Positions 1 to 6,032 of a stretch of 12,074 nt of DNA are shown one piece after another. The DNA lies in contig CABUZD010000045.1 in assembly GCA_902495945.1 (NCBI GenBank), forward strand, positions 1 through 12,074. The letters are read 5' to 3'. Both the position numbers and the translations under genes were made by a program. Numbering within the stretch: the first letter of the stretch is position 1; every line of letters begins with the position of its first letter. Below the pieces are notes generated by a model. That model was not told the origin of the DNA and made no database searches. It saw only the letters and a program-made list of their open reading frames with translations. This stretch comes from an uncultured Collinsella sp. (lineage in GTDB: Bacteria > Actinomycetota > Coriobacteriia > Coriobacteriales > Coriobacteriaceae).

Positions 1-13
1 CAGGTAAGATTGA

Positions 14-50
14 AGGGCCTGACCCCGGAGGAGTTCCGGAATCAGGCCCT
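14..50 (-). terminator. Hairpin downstream of glmS, possible terminator
   Basis: The arms AGGGCCTGA (14-22) and TCAGGCCCT (42-50) pair perfectly. An inner stem CCGGA/TCCGG (25-29 with 35-39) is separated from them by a 2x2 internal loop. On the minus strand the hairpin lies about 90 nt after the glmS stop and is followed by TTCAATCTT, which is only moderately T-rich. It could equally belong to a gene left of the window. Confidence 0.4.
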
Positions 51-141
51 CGCGGCCTAGTCGCTATTTAGGGCGTCCAAGATTTGGGGCGCAGTTCATG
101 ATGCGGAGCCGGGCCTTAGTTGTTAGGATGACGGAACTCGA

Positions 142-1989
142 TTACTCGACAGTAACGCTTTTCGCCAGGTTGCGAGGTTGGTCAACGTCGCAGCCGCGCA
201 GGATGGCCACCTCACGGGCGAGCAGCTGCAGCGGGACGCTCGCCGTGATGGGGCTGAACACGTCGCGGACTGCCGGCACGCGGATGATGCAGTCGGCAAT
301 CTTGTTGATCTCCTCGTCGCCCTCGGTGGCAACGACGATGACCTTGGCGCCGCGCGCCTTGCACTCCATAAGGTTCGACACGGTCTTGTCGTAGGTGGCG
401 CTCTTGGTGGCCACGGCGATGACGGGGAAGCCCGGGTCGATCAGGGCGATGGGGCCGTGCTTCATCTCACCGGCGGCGTAGGCCTCGGCGTGCAGGTAGC
501 TGACCTCCTTGAGCTTGAGCGCACCCTCGTAGGAAATAGCGGCACCCATGCCGCGACCCACAAACAGTGCGGACTGCGCGTCCTTGCACAGCAGGGCGGC
601 CTCATGAACGGCCTCGGTTTGGGTATCTAAAATCCACTGGATCTGCTCGGCCGTATCGGAAAGCTCGCGGAACAGCATGCGCGCCTGCTTGGTGGTCAGG
701 CGGTACTTGACCTGCGCTAGCAGCAGAGCCAGCAGCGTCAGGCTCACGACCTGGCCGATGAAGCTCTTGGTCGAGGCGACCGCGATCTCCTTGTTGGCCT
801 TGGTGTAGATGACGCCGTCGCTCTCACGCGCCACGGGGCTGCCCACCACGTTGGTGATGCCGAAGACCTTGGCACCCTTGATGCGCGCGTCGCGAATGGC
901 GGCAAGGGTATCGGCCGTCTCGCCCGACTGGGACACGGCAACGACAAGCGTCGTCGGCGTAATGATGGGGTTGCGATAACGGAACTCGCTGGCCGCCTCC
1001 ACCTCGGTGGGGATGCGAGCCCAGCCCTCAATGAGATTCTTGGCAATGAGGCCAGCGTGATAGCTGGTGCCGCAAGCGATCACGTAGACGCGATCGATGT
1101 CGTTGAGTTCCTCGAGCGAAAGGCCCAGCTCGTCGATGTCGAGCTCGCCGGCCGGCGTCATACGACCGACCAGCGTGTCACGCACGACGCGCGGCTGCTC
1201 GTGGATTTCCTTGAGCATAAAGTCGGGATAACCGCCCTTTTCTGCCATGTCCAGGTCCCAGTCGATGTGGGTGACCTTGGGCTCGATAACGTTGCCGGCC
1301 TCGTCGGTGTACTCGACGCCTGCGGGCGTGAGCTTGGCAAACTGACCGTCCTCGAGCACCACGACATCGCGGGTGGCGTCGATGAGCGCGATGACATCGG
1401 AAGCAACATAGGAGCCGGTTTCGCCCACGCCGACTACGATCGGGGAATCCTTGCGGGCCACGGCGATCACGCCGGGCTCGTCAGCGCACACGGCGGCCAG
1501 ACCATAGGCACCGACCACGTGGGTGCAAGCCTCGCGCACGGAGGCCATCAGGTCGTGCGTCTCGGCATAAGCCTCTTCGATCAGATGCGCGAAGACCTCG
1601 GTATCGGTCTCGCTCTTAAAGTGGTGGCCGCGGCCCTCCAGCTCTTCGCGCAGCTCGGCGAAGTTCTCGATGATGCCGTTGTGGACGATGGCGATACGAC
1701 CGTCGCAGCTGGTGTGGGGGTGAGCGTTAACGACGGAGGGCTTGCCGTGGGTGGCCCAACGGGTGTGGCCGATACCGCAGGTAGCGTCGCTGTCGATGTT
1801 GGAAAGCTCGCTCTCCAGGCCCGCGACCTTGCCCACGCGGCGGATGACGTCGAGGTGCGCCGCGGCGCCCTCGCCCACCTCGAGCGCGACGCCCGAGGAG
1901 TCATAGCCGCGATACTCCATACGCTTGAGGCCCGTGACCAGGATGTTCTTTGCAATATCAGAGCCGGTGTAGCCGACGATTCCGCACAT
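142..1989 (-). CDS. glmS: Glutamine--fructose-6-phosphate aminotransferase (isomerizing), GlmS
   Basis: This cytosolic enzyme makes glucosamine-6-phosphate from fructose-6-phosphate and glutamine, the first committed step to UDP-GlcNAc, peptidoglycan and other amino-sugar polymers. The 615-aa length is normal for the family. After Met removal Cys2 (MCGIVGYTG) is the N-terminal nucleophile of the class II glutaminase domain (about 1-220), with RWATHG (78-83) and HNGIIEN (103-109) further on. Two SIS sugar-isomerase domains follow (about 295-430 and 465-605), marked by ACGTS (305-309), SQSGET (353-358) and the GALKLKEVSYLHAE stretch. The C-terminal LAKSVTVE carries the conserved catalytic lysine (K610). 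The ATG is supported by AAGGGA 8 nt upstream. It is transcribed alone, divergent from the LacI-type gene; see the promoter and inverted repeat at 2064-2123. No glmS ribozyme is visible in the short leader. Confidence 0.97.
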   Translation of the reverse strand: MCGIVGYTGSDIAKNILVTGLKRMEYRGYDSSGVALEVGEGAAAHLDVIRRVGKVAGLESELSNIDSDATCGIGHTRWATHGKPSVVNAHPHTSCDGRIAIVHNGIIENFAELREELEGRGHHFKSETDTEVFAHLIEEAYAETHDLMASVREACTHVVGAYGLAAVCADEPGVIAVARKDSPIVVGVGETGSYVASDVIALIDATRDVVVLEDGQFAKLTPAGVEYTDEAGNVIEPKVTHIDWDLDMAEKGGYPDFMLKEIHEQPRVVRDTLVGRMTPAGELDIDELGLSLEELNDIDRVYVIACGTSYHAGLIAKNLIEGWARIPTEVEAASEFRYRNPIITPTTLVVAVSQSGETADTLAAIRDARIKGAKVFGITNVVGSPVARESDGVIYTKANKEIAVASTKSFIGQVVSLTLLALLLAQVKYRLTTKQARMLFRELSDTAEQIQWILDTQTEAVHEAALLCKDAQSALFVGRGMGAAISYEGALKLKEVSYLHAEAYAAGEMKHGPIALIDPGFPVIAVATKSATYDKTVSNLMECKARGAKVIVVATEGDEEINKIADCIIRVPAVRDVFSPITASVPLQLLAREVAILRGCDVDQPRNLAKSVTVE

Positions 1990-2063
1990 AAGATAAATCC
2001 CTTCGTTCGCGTGACTGCAAGACGTCCACGCACAAGGGGCGCTGAGACGTACAACGTTCGAGT

Positions 2064-2092
2064 ATTGTACTCACGCAAGCGCAAGCTGATAT
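2064..2092 (-). promoter_or_regulatory. Candidate glmS promoter
   Basis: On the minus strand TACAAT (2064-2069) is a good -10 box. At 17-bp spacing the -35 position (2087-2092) reads ATATCA, a weak match, so an activator or tolerance of a poor -35 is implied. Predicted start near 2057 would give a leader of about 65 nt. The -35 touches the ATACCA/TGGTAT inverted repeat. Confidence 0.45.
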
Positions 2093-2123
2093 ACCAGAAG
2101 TGGTATCTCAACTTAGATACCAC
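2091..2123. promoter_or_regulatory. ATACCA/TGGTAT operator-like inverted repeats upstream of glmS
   Basis: Three half-sites of one motif lie within 32 bp: ATACCA (2091-2096), TGGTAT (2101-2106) and ATACCA (2117-2122). The last two sit inside a perfect 9-bp inverted repeat, GTGGTATCT/AGATACCAC, with a 6-bp centre (2100-2123). The site overlaps the predicted glmS -35. TGGT...ACCA half-sites are typical of HutC-type GntR regulators such as NagR/DasR, which control amino-sugar genes, but the spacing differs from the classical dre site, so the regulator is a guess. Confidence 0.4.
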
Positions 2124-2152
2124 CCGATGTACACACGTCCAGCCGGTCTAAA

Positions 2153-2185
2153 CCACCACAAAGGTGCCCGTCCCCTTCGTGGTGG
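2153..2185 (-). repeat. Palindromic REP-like element
   Basis: CCACCACAAAGG (2153-2164) and CCTTCGTGGTGG (2174-2185) form a 12-bp stem with a 9-nt loop. The only mismatch becomes a G:U pair on the minus strand. The loop-side GGGGACGGG resembles the GGGACAGG in the adjacent 49-bp repeat, so the two may belong to one family of palindromic intergenic elements. Only one copy of this version is present. Confidence 0.5.
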
Positions 2186-2202
2186 TCGCGTTGGCAACAG
2201 CG

Positions 2203-2251
2203 TTTCCCCAGATAAAACCTGCCAAAATAAACCTGTCCCTTTTTGGTAGGT
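2203..2251 (-). repeat. 49-bp dispersed intergenic repeat, copy 1
   Basis: Read on the minus strand this is identical over 49/49 bases to 5401-5449 and 45/49 to 5896-5944. It starts ACCTACCAAAAAGGGACAGG and ends TTTTATCTGGGGAAA. The first part is a hairpin, ACCTACCAAAA with TTTTGGCAGGT, whose single mismatch is a G:U pair on the opposite strand. It lies just 5' of the lacI -10 box, so it supplies that promoter's -35 region. Confidence 0.9.
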
Positions 2252-2257
2252 TTGGGA

Positions 2258-2266
2258 TGCTACAAT
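2258..2266 (+). promoter_or_regulatory. Extended -10 promoter of the LacI-family gene
   Basis: TGCTACAAT is an extended -10 (TGn plus TACAAT, 2261-2266). There is no good -35 because that position falls in the 49-bp repeat; extended -10 promoters often do without one. Transcription would start near 2273, about 29 nt before the ATG at 2302. Confidence 0.55.
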
Positions 2267-2277
2267 CTGGCTTGTAC

Positions 2278-2291
2278 TTGAAACGCATCAA
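2278..2291. promoter_or_regulatory. Candidate LacI-family operator (autoregulatory)
   Basis: TTGAAACGCATCAA has matching TTGA/TCAA ends around a central CG, the general layout of LacI-family operators. It lies between the predicted transcription start and the ribosome binding site of the LacI-family gene, where binding would block its own transcription. The inner four positions are not symmetric. Confidence 0.4.
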
Positions 2292-2301
2292 AGGGGCCGC
2301 T

Positions 2302-3414
2302 ATGGCAAAGGTAAAAATCAGCGACGTCGCGCGCGAGGCCGGAGTTTCGTTGGGCACGGTCTCCAACGCGCTCAACCACCCCGAAAAGCTGCGCCCCGAG
2401 ACCCTCAAGCTCATCAACGAGACCATCAATCGCCTTGGCTACCTGCCCAATCAAAGCGCCCGTCAGCTCGCGGGCGGCGCCACCAAGTCCTTTGGCCTGG
2501 TGCTCCCCCGTCTCGATCACGGCTTTTCGCTCCAAATCGCCAGCGGCGCCCACAACGAGGCCCGCAAGCACGGCTACGACTTGCTCATCGCCAACGCCGA
2601 TAACGACGATATTCTCGAGGACCATTACCTGCGCTACTTTATGGGCACCCAGATGTCCGGCGTCATGGTTCAGCCCATGGCATCCCCCGACTGGCACCCC
2701 GCCATGACCAAGATGCCCGTGCCGATCGTCCATCTGGACATCCATTGCTCCGAGCCCGGCTACTACGTAGCGGCCGACAACGAGGCCCAGGGTCGCATCA
2801 TTGCCGAACTTGCCATCGCCCGCGGCGCACACCATATTGTCGTCGTCGGCCGAGCAGCATTTATGCAACTCACCCTGCGCGTCCTCGGCATTCATAAGGC
2901 GCTCGCCCTACACCCCGATATCAAGATCGAAGTCATCGACGCCGGCGAATGGAATACCGCCGCCGACGGCTACGGCATCGGCGCCCAAATCGCCGCGCGC
3001 CCCGCCGACGAACGCCCCGATTTTGTCGTCGGCCTGACCGACGTGCTGGCCTCGGGCGTCATCTCGGCGCTGGTCGACAAAGACATCGCCGTCCCCGGGC
3101 AAGTACGCGTAGCAGGTTGCGATGGCAACCCACTCGCTTGGAGCGGATCGGTCCCGCTCACTACGGTAGCGCCCCCGGGCTACGAGATTGGCCGCAAGGG
3201 CGTTCAATTGCTCATGGAGCAAATCGAGAACAAGGTCCCGACAAAGACCAAGCACGTCCACATCGGCTCTGCCGCGCGCACCGTCACCGCGGTCACGGCC
3301 ATCGAGAACATCAACCGCCAAGAACTCGTGCGGCCGTTCCTGCTGGAACGCGCCAGCACCCAGGCAAGCAGCCAGACCGACGCCACGGCCATCAACCTAG
3401 GCGCGTATCTATAG
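2302..3414 (+). CDS. LacI-family DNA-binding transcriptional regulator
   Basis: This is a dimeric repressor/activator of the LacI/GalR family that probably senses a sugar or related metabolite. Residues 5-24 (KISDVAREAGVSLGTVSNAL) are the helix-turn-helix. The hinge helix region QSARQLAGG (51-59) follows, then a periplasmic-binding-protein-like effector domain (about 62-335). The protein has 370 aa, somewhat longer than the usual 330-345, because of a tail after the core ending in INLGAYL. I chose the ATG at 2302 because AAAGGGG precedes it and the family N-terminus begins there; an upstream in-frame ATG at 2164 would translate the 49-bp repeat and precede the predicted promoter. It is divergent from glmS and convergent with the HAD gene. 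The effector and targets cannot be read from sequence; the adjacent HAD sugar-phosphatase-like gene or glmS are possible but unproven targets. Confidence 0.93.
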   Translation: MAKVKISDVAREAGVSLGTVSNALNHPEKLRPETLKLINETINRLGYLPNQSARQLAGGATKSFGLVLPRLDHGFSLQIASGAHNEARKHGYDLLIANADNDDILEDHYLRYFMGTQMSGVMVQPMASPDWHPAMTKMPVPIVHLDIHCSEPGYYVAADNEAQGRIIAELAIARGAHHIVVVGRAAFMQLTLRVLGIHKALALHPDIKIEVIDAGEWNTAADGYGIGAQIAARPADERPDFVVGLTDVLASGVISALVDKDIAVPGQVRVAGCDGNPLAWSGSVPLTTVAPPGYEIGRKGVQLLMEQIENKVPTKTKHVHIGSAARTVTAVTAIENINRQELVRPFLLERASTQASSQTDATAINLGAYL

Positions 3415-3447
3415 CACGCCCGCAAGTATGCTAAGTCACCGCTCAAG

Positions 3448-3481
3448 CAAAAGGGGCCCGACCATTGCCGGACCCCTTTTG
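3448..3481. terminator. Bidirectional intrinsic terminator between lacI-type and HAD genes
   Basis: CAAAAGGGG (3448-3456) pairs with CCCCTTTTG (3473-3481). Inside, after one mismatch, CCG (3458-3460) pairs with CGG (3469-3471). Both strands end in a T-rich tract (CCCCTTTTGTTT on plus, CCCCTTTTGCTT on minus), so it can end both convergent genes. Confidence 0.85.
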
Positions 3482-3527
3482 TTTAAGCGCAAACGTGGGC
3501 AATCGCTCGTTTCAACACCGCAATTGT

Positions 3528-4178
3528 CTAGCGCACGGCCTTGACTGCCGCCGCCAGGTCGAACAACGTATCGAGCACGGCCTCGCAGCCATCCACCACG
3601 TCCTGCGGCAGCGGCACGATATCGGGGACGGCAAAGACATGGCAGCCGGCCGTGATGCCCGAGACGCAGCCGTTGCGCGAATCCTCGACCACGGCACATT
3701 CCTCGGGAGCAAAGCCCGCGCGCTCGCAGGCGAGCAGATACATCTCGGGGTCGGGCTTGCCGTGCACGACGTCCTCGCCACACGTTACCGTTTCAAACTT
3801 GTCAAAAAGACCGACCATCTTAAGGTTGCGCTCGGCCGTAACGAGGCGCGACGACGTCGCTAGACCCACGTGATAGCCCGCAGCCAGCAGCTCGTCTAGG
3901 CACTCGGCGGCACCGGCCTTAAGTTCCAGTTCGGTCTTGACCATCTCGTCGCGAATCTCCTTGTGGCGACGATAGATCGCCTCGGTGGTTTCGTGGCTGC
4001 CATAATGCTTATCAAGGATGTCCATAACATCGGGCAGCGTGCGGCCGATAAACTGATGGATCAGCGCTTCATCAATCGCGAGCCCCAGCTCAGCGGCGCC
4101 TGCCTTCCAGGCCTTAATCCCCAAACGCTCGGTATCGACCAGCGTTCCATCCATGTCAAAAATAACAGCCTTGATCAT
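3528..4178 (-). CDS. HAD-superfamily hydrolase (beta-phosphoglucomutase/phosphatase-like)
   Basis: This 216-aa cytosolic haloacid-dehalogenase-type enzyme has all four family motifs. Motif I is FDMDGTLVDTE with nucleophile D8 and acid/base D10. Motif II is LATSS (107-111). Motif III is the lysine of HGKPDPEMY (K141). Motif IV is VVEDSRNG with E165 and D166 for Mg2+. The insert after motif I (about 15-95) is an alpha-helical C1 cap, as in beta-phosphoglucomutase and phosphoglycolate phosphatase-like members. Substrate is probably a small phosphorylated sugar or similar, but it cannot be assigned. The start at 4178 follows GAGGGG 6 nt upstream; a further-upstream in-frame ATG at 4259 would add 27 residues unlike the family. 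It shares a terminator with the convergent LacI-type gene and is divergent from larE. Confidence 0.9.
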   Translation of the reverse strand: MIKAVIFDMDGTLVDTERLGIKAWKAGAAELGLAIDEALIHQFIGRTLPDVMDILDKHYGSHETTEAIYRRHKEIRDEMVKTELELKAGAAECLDELLAAGYHVGLATSSRLVTAERNLKMVGLFDKFETVTCGEDVVHGKPDPEMYLLACERAGFAPEECAVVEDSRNGCVSGITAGCHVFAVPDIVPLPQDVVDGCEAVLDTLFDLAAAVKAVR

Positions 4179-4304
4179 ATCGGTCCCCTCACCGGATTGT
4201 GTTACTGCCACTCTACCGCACTTTACAAACTTGTATATAACGTATATAGCATATTGCACTTTCGTTACATAGATAGAAGTCTTATGGCAAGTAACGCATT
4301 AGGA

Positions 4305-4310
4305 TTATAG
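4305..4310 (+). promoter_or_regulatory. Possible larE -10 box
   Basis: TTATAG (or TATAGT one base on) lies 36 nt before the larE ATG in an AT-rich divergent region (4179-4345). The position 17 bp upstream (TTATGG) is a weak -35. Tentative; the same region must also hold the HAD promoter, for which TATATA-rich sequence near 4233-4247 is available. Confidence 0.3.
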
Positions 4311-4345
4311 TTTTCGACCGAGTACTCAACGATAAGGATCGTTTC

Positions 4346-5224
4346 ATGATTTTAGACACCACGGCACCCGCAGAGGAGCTTCAAGACAAGCTATCGGCGC
4401 TCGAACAGCTGCTTTTGGCATACGGGCGCGTGGCTATCGGGTTTTCCGGTGGCGTCGACAGCAGCTTTTTGGCCGCCGTATGCGCCCGCATCATGCCTAC
4501 CAATACCCTCCTCGTTCACCTCACCACGCCGCTCATCGGCACGCCCGAGCAGGCTTCGTTTGAGCAGTCCGTTGATGGGCAGGCCAATGAGGGGCCGCAT
4601 TTTAAGCTCCCCGTGCTCAATCTTTCGGTGGATCAGCTGCAGCTCCCCCAAGTTGCCTGCAACGATGCTAATCGCTGCTACCACTGCAAGCACGCCGGCT
4701 TTACCGCCATCGTCAACCACGCCAAGTCGCTCGGCTTTCCCACCGTCATCGATGGCAGCAATGCAAGCGATCGCGGTGACTACCGCCCCGGCATGCGTGC
4801 GGCAGAAGAGCTCGGCGTACGCTCACCCCTTATGGAGGTCGGCTTTACCAAGGACGAAGAGCGCGAGCTGCTGCGCGCATGGGGCTATCCCGTTTGGAAC
4901 CTGCCGGCGGGAGCCTGCCTTGCCACCCGCGTCCCCACGGGCGAGGAGCTTACACGCGAGAAGGTCGATTTAATCCGCGCCTGCGAGGATTACCTGCACG
5001 ATCTTGATCTGGCACAGGTACGCGCGCGCTTGATCGGCGGCTGCATGCATATCGAGGCCGCACCCGCAGATGTCGCCAAGATTGCTGCCCTCGGTGGCAA
5101 CGCCGTCGATGCCGAGGGCAAAACCCCGCTGCCCGCCGTTATCGAGTCCGCGCTGCGCGAGCTGGGCTGCGGCCATATCTCCCCCGAGGTCACCCCCTAC
5201 ATTCACGGCAACATGAACCTTTAG
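4346..5224 (+). CDS. larE: ATP-dependent sacrificial sulfur transferase LarE
   Basis: LarE is a PP-loop ATP pyrophosphatase. It adenylylates the carboxylates of the LarB product and transfers sulfur to them, leading to the nickel-pincer nucleotide of lactate racemase and related enzymes. The PP-loop motif is FSGGVDSS (33-40). NRCYHCK holds C111 and C114, and GACLATR holds C191, which matches the position of the sulfur-donating cysteine (Cys176) of Lactobacillus plantarum LarE. A CxxC plus this third cysteine is the arrangement reported for LarE proteins that use a [4Fe-4S] cluster rather than sacrificing a cysteine, so this one may be catalytic; that is inference. The 292-aa length is close to the usual 270-290. 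AAGGA lies 7 nt before the ATG. No larA, larB or larC is in the window, so the partners must be elsewhere. Confidence 0.92.
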   Translation: MILDTTAPAEELQDKLSALEQLLLAYGRVAIGFSGGVDSSFLAAVCARIMPTNTLLVHLTTPLIGTPEQASFEQSVDGQANEGPHFKLPVLNLSVDQLQLPQVACNDANRCYHCKHAGFTAIVNHAKSLGFPTVIDGSNASDRGDYRPGMRAAEELGVRSPLMEVGFTKDEERELLRAWGYPVWNLPAGACLATRVPTGEELTREKVDLIRACEDYLHDLDLAQVRARLIGGCMHIEAAPADVAKIAALGGNAVDAEGKTPLPAVIESALRELGCGHISPEVTPYIHGNMNL

Positions 5225-5226
5225 GT

Positions 5227-5249
5227 TACGCCGTTTTACAAACGGCGTA
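5227..5249 (+). terminator. Hairpin directly behind larE
   Basis: TACGCCGTTT and AAACGGCGTA form a perfect 10-bp stem with a 3-nt loop, starting 2 nt after the larE stop. No T-tract follows (CCTGCTCGG), so it may protect the mRNA 3' end or assist the second hairpin at 5302. Confidence 0.5.
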
Positions 5250-5301
5250 CCTGCTCGGCGCTGCGCAGGCTCCGGGCAAGGCAATCTGACGTTCAACTTC
5301 A

Positions 5302-5335
5302 CGGGCGCGACCAAAAGGTCAGCGCCCGCTTGTTT
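5302..5335 (+). terminator. Probable larE terminator
   Basis: CGGGCGC-GACC (5302-5312) pairs with GGTC-A-GCGCCCG (5317-5328). This is an 11-bp GC-rich stem with one bulged A and an AAAA loop, followed by CTTGTTT. Intrinsic-terminator shape with a modest T-tract. Confidence 0.6.
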
Positions 5336-5400
5336 CACGTCACCTTACCGCACCCGGAGCCCGCTCGCTCGCATATACTCAACCTGCACTGCGTTAACTG

Positions 5401-5449
5401 ACCTACCAAAAAGGGACAGGTTTATTTTGGCAGGTTTTATCTGGGGAAA
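5401..5449 (+). repeat. 49-bp dispersed intergenic repeat, copy 2
   Basis: Identical to copy 1 (2203-2251) over all 49 bases, in opposite orientation. The identity stops abruptly at both ends (the previous base differs, and TATCG against CGCTG follows), which defines the unit. Same orientation as copy 3, which it faces across the decayed gene fragment. Confidence 0.9.
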
Positions 5450-5520
5450 TATCGCGAGGCAGTCGCCCCCCCTAGCACCCATCTCACTTCGAGAGACACA
5501 AGAGGGCGACTCGGCTGCAT

Positions 5521-5827
5521 CTACTTCTTCCGATAGCGGCGGTTGCGGCTCGTCGACGAACCCATTACTTCGATGAGTCCTTTATCCGCCATTTTTGGCA
5601 GATGGTAGCGGACGGACGAAATTTGGCATTCCGTCTCTCTAAAACAATAGATTTATCTCTCTAACGTTTCGTATATCTCTCTAACTTTAGAGAGATAAGC
5701 GCCTTGTTTTAGAGAGACATTAAGAGAGATATATCGAATTCACTGCTAGATTGCCTAATGTTATCTCTTTAACTGGCTTTCTATTTAGAGAAACATTTAG
5801 AGAGACGAGCGCGACCTCTCTAATCAT
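5521..5827 (-). pseudogene. Decayed C-terminal fragment of a winged-helix protein (AlbA_2/AAA_4 type?)
   Basis: On the minus strand, one frame reads ISLNVSLKQGAYLSKVREIY, then ETLER, a TAA stop at 5653-5655, and 43 open codons ending in TAG at 5521-5523. The last part contains ISSVRYHLPKMADKGLIEV followed by GSSTSRNRRYRKK, the recognition helix and wing of a winged-helix domain. Upstream, in a different frame starting at the ATG at 5827 behind GGAG, MIREVALVSLNVSLNRKPVK again gives the SLNVSLN motif. Tandem (V)SLN(V)SLN or PLNVPLN linkers before a C-terminal winged helix occur in AlbA_2/AAA_4-type ATP-binding regulators; that family link is from memory. At least one stop and one frameshift, plus loss of everything N-terminal, mark it as dead. 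Confidence 0.55.
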
Positions 5828-5843
5828 GGGCTCCTCTCTTTAA
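5634..5843. repeat. Cluster of TTAGAGAGA/TCTCTCTAA motifs in both orientations
   Basis: Six exact copies of the 9-mer occur in 172 bp: plus-strand TCTCTCTAA at 5634, 5656 and 5676, and TTAGAGAGA at 5687, 5709 and 5797. One- or two-base variants start at about 5720, 5764, 5785, 5815 and 5835. The copies at 5676 and 5687 make a perfect palindrome with 11-bp arms and a CT centre (5674-5697). Some copies fall in the SLNVSLN and VREI/LER codons of the fragment on the minus strand, but the palindromic arrangement is more than that coding repeat requires. Confidence 0.75.
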
Positions 5844-5895
5844 AGTGCGCACATCCCAACCGTACCTTAAGCTGCGGTGAAATAACTCACGATTA

Positions 5896-5944
5896 ACCCA
5901 CCGAAAAGGGTCAGGTTTGTTTTGGCAGGTTTTATCTGGGGAAA
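5896..5944 (+). repeat. 49-bp dispersed intergenic repeat, copy 3
   Basis: Matches copies 1 and 2 at 45 of 49 positions; the four differences are all in the first 24 bases (the hairpin half), and the last 25 bases, including TTTTATCTGGGGAAA, are identical. Shares GAAACGC at its right border with copy 1. Confidence 0.88.
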
Positions 5945-6032
5945 CGCCGAATAGCTTCATATACACAACCGCTGCAGCTCCATATGAGACAAATGAATCA
6001 GTAGCGTCTATCCCAAATCTTAAGTATTTGTT

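Noticed and set aside
1990..2060. glmS ribozyme in the leader of glmS
   Set aside because: The predicted leader is only about 65 nt and lacks room for and features of the ribozyme core.
1057..2151. Long plus-strand open frame (364 codons) opposite glmS
   Set aside because: It mirrors glmS codons, a common effect of GC-rich third positions, and has no recognisable domain.
2164..2301. 46-residue N-terminal extension of the LacI-family protein from an ATG at 2164
   Set aside because: It would translate the 49-bp repeat and lie upstream of the extended -10; the family N-terminus and AAAGGGG support 2302.
5461..5511. Terminator or attachment site formed by AGTCGCCC/GGGCGACT
   Set aside because: Only 8 bp of pairing across a 35-nt loop without a T-tract; could be a remnant of the broken gene's terminator but is too weak to call.
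5634..5843. CRISPR array
   Set aside because: The 9-bp motif is far too short, occurs in both orientations, and has irregular spacing.
5401..5944. Composite transposon bounded by repeat copies 2 and 3
   Set aside because: The repeats are 49 bp with no transposase between them and no visible target duplication; they more likely inserted separately.
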